Source of the DNA: Sulfurimonas sp.
GTDB taxonomy: Bacteria > Campylobacterota > Campylobacteria > Campylobacterales > Sulfurimonadaceae
Length of the DNA stretch: 64,000 bases
Direction: 5' to 3'
Assembly (NCBI RefSeq): GCF_023228785.1
Contig: NZ_JALOAN010000002.1
Span: 1 to 64,000, forward strand
The position numbers and the translations under genes are program-made. Below are positions 58,842-64,000 of the stretch, piece after piece (the first letter of the stretch is position 1; the number at the start of each line of letters is the position of its first letter). The notes beneath the pieces are model-generated. The model saw only the letters and a program-made list of their open reading frames with translations. It was not told where the DNA came from and ran no database searches.

Positions 58842-60503
58842 ATGAATCATATCAAAGTGGGCAAATATCGCCCTTACCCAAAAATAGATTTGCCACATAG
58901 AGAGTGGCCTAACAATACAATTACAAAAGCTCCTAAGTGGTGTAGTGTAGATTTACGTGATGGAAACCAAGCACTAGTCAACCCTATGGACATGAATAAA
59001 AAACTTGAACTTTTTGCACTCTTACTAAAACTCGGATTTAAAGAAATAGAAGTAGGTTTTCCTTCTGCTTCTAAGGTAGAGTTTGATTTTTTACGCCGTT
59101 TAGTTGATGACAAACTTATTCCAGATGATGTAACGATTCAGGTTTTAGTTCAAGCAAGAGAGCATCTTATTGCTAAGACTTTTGAAGCACTTAAGGGTGT
59201 AAAGAAAGCAACTATTCACCTTTATAATTCAACTTCTAGTGCTCAAAGAAAGATAGTTTTTGGAAAAAGCAAAGAAGAGATTATTGCTTTGGCTATAGAA
59301 GGTGTTGACCTAGTAAAAGAGTTTGAAGCAAAGCATGATGGAGAGATATTTTTAGAGTACTCTCCTGAGAGTTTTACAGGAACTGAGTTAGAGTTTGCTG
59401 CAGCTATTTCAAATGCTGTAACTGATAGATGGGGTATCTCTGATACAAGAAAGGTAATTATAAACCTTCCAGCAACAGTGGAGATGTCAACTCCAAATGT
59501 TTATGCAGATCAGATCGAGTGGATGTCAAAGCATTTAGATAACCGTAAAAATGTCATCATCTCAACTCATACTCATAATGATAGAGGAACTTCCATCGCT
59601 GCAACAGAGTTAGCGCTTTTAGCAGGTGCTGATAGAGTTGAGGGGACACTTTTAAGTAATGGTGAGAGAACAGGAAATGTTGACATCATAACTTTGGCGC
59701 TAAATATGTTAACTCAAGGCATAAACCCAGAGTTAAACTTCTCAAATGTAGATGAAGTCTTAGAAATTGTCGAAAAATGTACTGAGATGCCTACTCACCC
59801 TAGACATCCTTATGTCGGAGAATTAGTCTACACTGCATTTTCAGGCTCACACCAAGATGCGATAAATAAAGGTTTAGCGTATCAAAAAAGTAGCCAAGAT
59901 GGGTTTTGGGAAGTTCCATATCTACCAATTGATCCAAAAGATGTAGGTCGCTCTTATGAGTCTATCATTCGCATCAACTCACAATCTGGAAAAGGTGGAG
60001 TAGCTTATATATTAGAGAAAAACTTTGGTTATCAGCTTCCAAAAGCTATGCATCCAGAGATTGGTAAGATCGTTCAAGCTATAACTGATGAAGAGGGAAG
60101 AGAGCTAGATCCAAGTGAGATCTTAGATATTTTCAATAAAACATATTTTGAGCCAAATGAGCATATTATTTTTGTAGATGTTACAGTTGAGTCACTAAAA
60201 AAAGTCTCTACTTGCACTCTAATCTACAACTACAAAGGTAAAGAGATAGTAGCATCTGCACAAGGAAATGGTCCTATAGACGCTTGTAAAAATGCTTTAA
60301 TGAAAGACTATGAAAATGAGTTTTCAATAAACTCATACTCAGAACACTCTTGTGGAGATAAGAGCAGTGCAAAAGCTATCGCCTACATAGAAGTAGAGTC
60401 CAAGGAGACTCTATCTTGTTTTGGTGTAGGTATCGATGATGACATAGCAACAGCATCTATAAAAGCTATGTTTAGTGCCTTAAATAGGACTTTTAGCAAC
60501 TAA
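58842..60503 (+). CDS. leuA: 2-isopropylmalate synthase (long form)
   Basis: First committed enzyme of leucine synthesis. The 553-residue protein has an N-terminal HMGL-type TIM barrel with DLRDGNQALVNPM (about 37-49), HLYNSTS, ISTHTHNDRGTS (about 241-252, metal-binding histidines) and SNGERTGNVD. A C-terminal LeuA regulatory domain (about 430-550) would bind leucine. Its length fits the type 2 (IPMS2) enzymes. It is probably monocistronic, with a terminator at 60512-60543. Confidence 0.94.
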   Translation: MNHIKVGKYRPYPKIDLPHREWPNNTITKAPKWCSVDLRDGNQALVNPMDMNKKLELFALLLKLGFKEIEVGFPSASKVEFDFLRRLVDDKLIPDDVTIQVLVQAREHLIAKTFEALKGVKKATIHLYNSTSSAQRKIVFGKSKEEIIALAIEGVDLVKEFEAKHDGEIFLEYSPESFTGTELEFAAAISNAVTDRWGISDTRKVIINLPATVEMSTPNVYADQIEWMSKHLDNRKNVIISTHTHNDRGTSIAATELALLAGADRVEGTLLSNGERTGNVDIITLALNMLTQGINPELNFSNVDEVLEIVEKCTEMPTHPRHPYVGELVYTAFSGSHQDAINKGLAYQKSSQDGFWEVPYLPIDPKDVGRSYESIIRINSQSGKGGVAYILEKNFGYQLPKAMHPEIGKIVQAITDEEGRELDPSEILDIFNKTYFEPNEHIIFVDVTVESLKKVSTCTLIYNYKGKEIVASAQGNGPIDACKNALMKDYENEFSINSYSEHSCGDKSSAKAIAYIEVESKETLSCFGVGIDDDIATASIKAMFSALNRTFSN

Positions 60504-60511
60504 TCTTAAAG

Positions 60512-60543
60512 ACTCACTCACCATAAGTGTGAAGTGAGTTTTT
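60512..60543 (+). terminator. Terminator of leuA
   Basis: ACTCAC-TCAC pairs with GTGA-a-GTGAGT (ten base pairs, one bulge, 7-nt loop), followed immediately by TTTTT at 60539-60543. It also lies just before the stop codon of the opposing gene. Confidence 0.75.
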
Positions 60544-60548
60544 ATCTT

Positions 60549-60785
60549 CTAATCTATATATTGATTTTTATATGGAAACTTCTCTACTGCAAAGTAATCA
60601 TCATCAAAATCATCATACTCTTCATAGTTAACACTAAAGATTTTAGGATATCCTTTTTTTACAAGTTCCTCATCTAAAAGTTCACTATTAAACCCCTTAT
60701 CACGACAGAGTTCAACGATGCTTTCAATATCACGAGCATCAACACCACTAAGTTCCATCTCAAATACTACATCAGAAATGTTCAT
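60549..60785 (-). CDS. Unrecognised 78-residue acidic protein
   Basis: A short, acidic protein (ISDVVFEMELSGVDARDIES, then DEELVKKGYPKIF and a Glu/Asp/Tyr-rich tail EEYDDFDDDYFAVEKF). I do not recognise it. It is convergent with leuA and faces away from the PII-like gene, with an inverted repeat (60828-60848) between the two starts. It is probably a real but small clade-specific gene. Acidic, helical N-terminal part and disordered tail suggest a protein-protein partner. Confidence 0.65.
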   Translation of the reverse strand: MNISDVVFEMELSGVDARDIESIVELCRDKGFNSELLDEELVKKGYPKIFSVNYEEYDDFDDDYFAVEKFPYKNQYID

Positions 60786-60827
60786 TGTGTCCTCAAAAAA
60801 ATTGTTATGTTTAACATAAGAAAAATT

Positions 60828-60848
60828 TGTTTGATACTAGATCAAACA
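60828..60848. promoter_or_regulatory. Operator-like palindrome between the 60549 gene and the PII-like gene
   Basis: TGTTTGAT-ACTAG-ATCAAACA, a perfect 8-bp inverted repeat with a 5-nt centre. Weaker palindromes flank it: TTATG/CATAA near 60804 and ATATC/GATAT near 60868-60881. Placed in a 255-bp divergent intergenic region, it looks like a regulator binding site. No regulator gene is adjacent. Confidence 0.45.
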
Positions 60849-61014
60849 CAGCCAAAAAACCCCAAAATATCTAGTGATATCTTTTCTGACTCAAAGGTCT
60901 CTTTTTAGTATAAAAGGATCTTTATCTTGAGCTAGAAATTATACTATTTTTTACAAAAAAAAAGTATATATAAAAACCTGCTTCAGCCTATTTTTATCGT
61001 TTTTTCTTTTTGAG

Positions 61015-61020
61015 TATAAT
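61015..61020 (+). promoter_or_regulatory. -10 element for the PII-like/CBS/DUF1538 operon
   Basis: TATAAT preceded by TGAG, 20 bases before the PII-like ATG at 61041. AAAGGAG is the ribosome-binding site. Confidence 0.55.
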
Positions 61021-61040
61021 CTTTAAAAAAGGAGTCCTTT

Positions 61041-61391
61041 ATGAAGTTTGTTGCTCTTGTTGTTATAGTTCCTTCTGAATATGAAGATATATTTAAAAAA
61101 GTTGCAAAAGATACAGGAGCAAGTGGTGCTACTGTGATCCAAGCAAAAGGAAGTGGAATTGAAGAGAAAAAAAGTTTTTTCTCTCTTACCTTTGAGGGAA
61201 ATCACACCGTTTTACTCTATGTTTTAGAGGAGAATATGTCTCGCTCAGTTTTAAAAGCTATTAAAGTTTTCATAGAAAAAGAGGAAAAGGATGCCCTTGC
61301 ATTTACAATGCCTATTTCAAGTATAGTTGGACTTGATAAATCTCTAATAAGTAAGTTTGAAAAAAATATTGAAGATGAGGAAATACTCTAA
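61041..61391 (+). CDS. PII-like signal protein
   Basis: A 116-residue protein of the PII superfamily (GlnB-like fold). KFVALVVIVPSEYEDIFKKVAKDTGASGATVIQAKG contains the GATV-type core strand and loop, split across residues 2-37. It lacks the canonical uridylylated T-loop tyrosine, so it is PII-like, not GlnB proper. Such proteins bind adenine nucleotides and regulate neighbouring transporters. It is the first gene of a three-gene operon and overlaps the CBS gene by one base (TAATG). Confidence 0.85.
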   Translation: MKFVALVVIVPSEYEDIFKKVAKDTGASGATVIQAKGSGIEEKKSFFSLTFEGNHTVLLYVLEENMSRSVLKAIKVFIEKEEKDALAFTMPISSIVGLDKSLISKFEKNIEDEEIL

Positions 61392-61786
61392 TGAAGAAAG
61401 TTCTAGTTGAAGATCTGATGAAAAAAAATGTAACAACCATTAAAGCACATGCAACACTTAAAGAAGCACTGCAAGTTATGAAGGTACAAGGAGTCAAGTC
61501 ACTTGTAGTTGATAAAAACTGCCCAAGTGATGCTTATGGAATTATTACCAACTCTCAAATACTCCATAGTGTTCTTGCAGAAGATGGAGATATAGAACTT
61601 TTAAATGTGTTTGATATTTATCAAAAACCTGCCTTTTTTGTCTCTTCTAAAATTGATGTTAAATATGCAGCTAAAATAATGCTAGAACATAATATCAAAA
61701 GAGTAGTAGTAACCGATAGCAATGAATTACAAGGAGTTCTAAGTATAACTGATTTGAGTGATTATCTTATTGCAATGGTCGAATAA
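61391..61786 (+). CDS. CBS-domain pair protein
   Basis: A 131-residue protein made of two CBS motifs (about 8-58 and 72-128): VEDLMKKNVTTIKAHATLKEALQVM with VKSLVVD, then VSSKIDVKYAAKIMLEHNIKRVVVTD with GVLSITDLSDYL. CBS pairs bind AMP, ATP, SAM or cyclic dinucleotides. Its start overlaps the PII-like stop by one base and it ends 8 bases before the DUF1538 gene. It is probably a second nucleotide-sensing regulator of the same transporter. Confidence 0.9.
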   Translation: MKKVLVEDLMKKNVTTIKAHATLKEALQVMKVQGVKSLVVDKNCPSDAYGIITNSQILHSVLAEDGDIELLNVFDIYQKPAFFVSSKIDVKYAAKIMLEHNIKRVVVTDSNELQGVLSITDLSDYLIAMVE

Positions 61787-61794
61787 GGCTTTGT

Positions 61795-63276
61795 ATGAAT
61801 GAAATTTTCAAGCAATTAAGAGCTACTCTTTTAGAGTCTGTTTATAATATTTTACCTATACTTATTATCATAACAGGCTTTCAATTTTTAGTATTTCAAA
61901 CTATGCCTGATGAGATCTTCTCTATTGCTTTTGGCTTTTTAATCGTTATTGTAGGAGTCGCTTTCTTTTTAGTCGGCTTAGAACTTGGGGTATTTCCTCT
62001 TGGAAACTCACTCTCAAATGAATTTTTAGAAAAAAAATCAGTTTTACTATTTACTCTTTTTGGCTTTTTCATAGGTTTTTCTGCTTCTATTGCTGAACCT
62101 GCAATTATTGCTGTAGCGATGCAAGCACAAGGGATTACAAGAGGTGCTATAGATGCATTTACTCTGCGTCTCATTATTGCTACATCTGTAGGTGCTATTA
62201 CAGCTTTTGGTGTAATTCGTGCACTCTATGGTTGGTCAGTATCAAAGATTATTATCGGTGGATATATCTTAGTCCTTGCAATTACAGCGATGACTCCTCC
62301 TCAGATCATAGGGCTTGCTTATGACTCAGGTGGAGTAGCTACAAATGTTGCAACGGTTCCTTTAATTGTTGCAATTGGTATAGGAATAGCATCTTCACTC
62401 AGTGGACGAAGTGTGCTTAAAGATGGTTTTGGTTTTGTTGCCTTAGCTGCCATAACTCCTATGGTAAGTATTCAACTATATGGTATTTTTGCACTAGGTG
62501 ACAACTTTAATATCGCAGATATTGCCATAGATGCAAATATAGAAAAAGTAAAAACTATCGCTGATTACACTTTTATGACTATACTAGGTGGAATTGTTGA
62601 TACATTTACAAATATAGTACCAATTTTACTTAGTATTTTTGTGTTTCAATATCTTGTACTTCGTAAACGCATTCCAAATTTAGGGCGTGTTATCATCGGC
62701 TTTATCTTCTTAGTATTTGGTCTTTACGGTTTTATCGTAGGTATAAAACTTGGTCTTTTTCCTATTGGTGAGTCAATCGCAAGTAGTCTTGTGGAGATGA
62801 ACAGTCATTTTTATATATATCTTTTTGCTTTTTTAATAGGCTTTGGAACAACTATGGCTGAACCTGCTTTAGTGGCAGTTATCAAACAAGCTGATAGATA
62901 TTCAGAGTTAAGTTTAAATGTTACACTAATTCGTATTCTTGTTGCACTTGGTGTGGGATGTGGGATCTTGCTTGGAACCTACAAAATAGTTGAGGGACTA
63001 AATATTTGGATACTTATCACTTCTTTATATGGGTTTGTAGTGTTTTTGACCTTCTTTGCACCAAAAGAGATGCATGCCTTTGCTTTTGATCTAGGAGGTG
63101 TTACAACTTCAGAGATAACTGTCCCTTTAGTCACAGCTTTTGGCATCTATCTTGCTACAAATATACCAGGTCGCGATATTTTAATGGATGGCTTTGGTCT
63201 TATCGCTTTTGCATCTGTATTTCCTATGATTACTGTTTTATCCTACAGCATCGCGGCAAAGAGATTTGCGCCATAA
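61795..63276 (+). CDS. DUF1538 tandem-duplicated membrane protein
   Basis: A 493-residue polytopic protein (10-12 helices) made of two DUF1538 repeats. Four paired motifs repeat in an exact 255-residue register: GLELGVFPLG/GIKLGLFPIG (61/316), AEPA (100/355), YDSGGVATN/FDLGGVTTS (176/431) and SGRSVLKDGFG/PGRDILMDGFG (203/458). DUF1538 is uncharacterised; the duplicated layout fits a secondary transporter or channel. It is third in an operon with PII-like and CBS proteins, and a universal stress protein gene lies 4 bases away on the other strand. Confidence 0.9.
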   Translation: MNEIFKQLRATLLESVYNILPILIIITGFQFLVFQTMPDEIFSIAFGFLIVIVGVAFFLVGLELGVFPLGNSLSNEFLEKKSVLLFTLFGFFIGFSASIAEPAIIAVAMQAQGITRGAIDAFTLRLIIATSVGAITAFGVIRALYGWSVSKIIIGGYILVLAITAMTPPQIIGLAYDSGGVATNVATVPLIVAIGIGIASSLSGRSVLKDGFGFVALAAITPMVSIQLYGIFALGDNFNIADIAIDANIEKVKTIADYTFMTILGGIVDTFTNIVPILLSIFVFQYLVLRKRIPNLGRVIIGFIFLVFGLYGFIVGIKLGLFPIGESIASSLVEMNSHFYIYLFAFLIGFGTTMAEPALVAVIKQADRYSELSLNVTLIRILVALGVGCGILLGTYKIVEGLNIWILITSLYGFVVFLTFFAPKEMHAFAFDLGGVTTSEITVPLVTAFGIYLATNIPGRDILMDGFGLIAFASVFPMITVLSYSIAAKRFAP

Positions 63277-63280
63277 ACCC

Positions 63281-64000
63281 TTAAACCTTGAGAATTAAAA
63301 CATTCTCTATTGAACTCTCAAGGATATCAAAAGCATAAAAACTAATCTTGCCTGTAGTATGCAGGGCAAGTATATCATGAGGTATATCTTCAACTTCTTT
63401 GTCAAATAATTTTGGATTTAGGGAGCTTTTGCGTACTTTAGAAGAGATAGCAAATCCATGAGGAATATCTATTGTTTGGATAAATTTTTCTAGATTTTTC
63501 TCGCTTTGTTCTTTCATCACAGACATATATTCTATAGTATCTTCGTCACTAAAGCCATAACTATTAAGACGTGCTTCAAACGGGATCGTGAAAAAATGTA
63601 CAAGAGTTAAGTAAGCATTTGGAAATAGCTTAGCTATCTTTAAAATTACTTGGGCTGAGGCTGAAGATAGATCTGTAGGAAGTAAAATAGTGTTTGTAAT
63701 AATCTCACTATCTTTTTTAAGAACCAAAACAGGAACATCTGCACTTCTTACAATATGTTTTGTATGTGATCCCAAATAGACCTCGCTAAAGCTATAAGTC
63801 TCTCCACTTTTACCAATTATAATAAGTTTTGATTTAAGAATATTTGCAATTTTTGCAATCTCTTTTTTTGTGTTGCCCTCTACACAATGAAAATGCTTCT
63901 CATCAAAGTTAGCAAATGTATGTTTTAGTTTTTCTAAACTATGTTCTTTTATATATTTTATATCTTTTTTGGGTGAAAAAAAGGAGTTCTCTACAATATG
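63281..64000 (-). CDS. Universal stress protein, tandem domain (partial, N-terminus off window)
   Basis: The open frame runs from the window edge to 63281 (239 residues). The first UspA domain ends with IIIGKSG and GSHTKHIVRSADVPVLVLKK (about 63720-63775). A second domain follows: TILLPTDLSSASAQVILKIAKLFPNAYLTLVHFF, split in the usual way. Domains bind ATP in many family members; the second lacks a clear G-x2-G-x9-G(S/T) and ends HTTGKISFYAFDILE. It is convergent with DUF1538, 4 bases between stops. Confidence 0.88.
   Translation of the reverse strand, partial: HIVENSFFSPKKDIKYIKEHSLEKLKHTFANFDEKHFHCVEGNTKKEIAKIANILKSKLIIIGKSGETYSFSEVYLGSHTKHIVRSADVPVLVLKKDSEIITNTILLPTDLSSASAQVILKIAKLFPNAYLTLVHFFTIPFEARLNSYGFSDEDTIEYMSVMKEQSEKNLEKFIQTIDIPHGFAISSKVRKSSLNPKLFDKEVEDIPHDILALHTTGKISFYAFDILESSIENVLILKV

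Overview
The window is AT-rich, densely packed bacterial DNA that reads as a Campylobacterota (epsilonproteobacterial) chromosome, most likely a Sulfurimonas-like sulfur oxidiser. The evidence is a futalosine-pathway MqnA, clade-typical families (DUF2393 pair, DUF3972, divergent CheZ), a sulfide-dehydrogenase-type flavoprotein with Rieske and cytochrome partners, a Campylobacter-type truncated globin, malic enzyme, and molybdate uptake plus molybdopterin genes. No rRNA, tRNA, CRISPR array, prophage or transposase gene was recognised. It is an ordinary housekeeping chromosome segment interspersed with unusual small repeats.

Layout. 1-1.5 kb: start of the S10 ribosomal operon (rpsJ-rplC-rplD, minus). 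1.6-5.7 kb: a P-loop ATPase with rnhB, facing a molybdopterin operon (moaD-moaE-moeA-unknown). 5.8-10.1 kb: mqnA, a di-heme cytochrome c peroxidase, a membrane GGDEF-EAL protein and a hemerythrin-like protein. 10.3-14.3 kb: maeB and a periplasmic redox operon (flavoprotein, Rieske protein, C-terminal-heme cytochrome). 15-18 kb: a DAACS symporter, an FNT channel and two tiny membrane proteins. 17.9-23.4 kb: a MacAB/TolC-type efflux operon and a nitrilase-family amidase. 23.5-29.3 kb: TehA/SLAC1 protein, DUF302 protein, modA-Mop-modB-modC, cupin, TIGR01777 epimerase. 29.4-40.9 kb: a six-domain hemerythrin/c-di-GMP protein, recD2-hemD, glyQ, DUF89, DUF3972, purE, U32 protease and CheZ-like protein. 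41-48.7 kb: PHP phosphatase, globin, a 12-helix membrane protein, trxA-thioredoxin-like-trxB, dapB, purF, radical SAM. 48.7-56 kb: DUF2393 pair, hisIE, SPFH protein, ilvE, porin, J-domain protein, tandem ppk2. 56-64 kb: glnA, a soluble histidine kinase, leuA, and a PII-like/CBS/DUF1538 operon followed by a convergent universal stress protein.

Two things stand out. (1) A short non-coding element occurs four times (about 9.5, 22.3, 25.1 and 56.0 kb), always in the same orientation. It has imperfect terminal inverted repeats with a hairpin at each end. Between them sit 7, 7, 9 or 0 copies of a 17-22 nt unit that is one arm of the right-hand hairpin. It abuts stop codons and promoters and looks MITE- or BIME-like. 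A second, unrelated family with GTAG-headed hairpins lies next to the purE stop codon, and a 25-nt hairpin sequence is shared by two distant intergenic regions. (2) The PII-like/CBS/DUF1538 operon at 61.0-63.3 kb looks like an uncharacterised, nucleotide-regulated membrane transport system. Its membrane protein is a duplication held in an exact 255-residue register.

How the genes fit together: molybdate import (modABC) feeds molybdopterin synthesis (moaDE/moeA) for respiratory molybdoenzymes. MqnA supports menaquinone synthesis. The flavoprotein/Rieske/cytochrome operon and the peroxidase are periplasmic electron carriers. Hemerythrin, globin and c-di-GMP proteins suggest sensing of low oxygen or NO. 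glnA, the PII-like protein and the CBS protein point to control by nitrogen or energy status.
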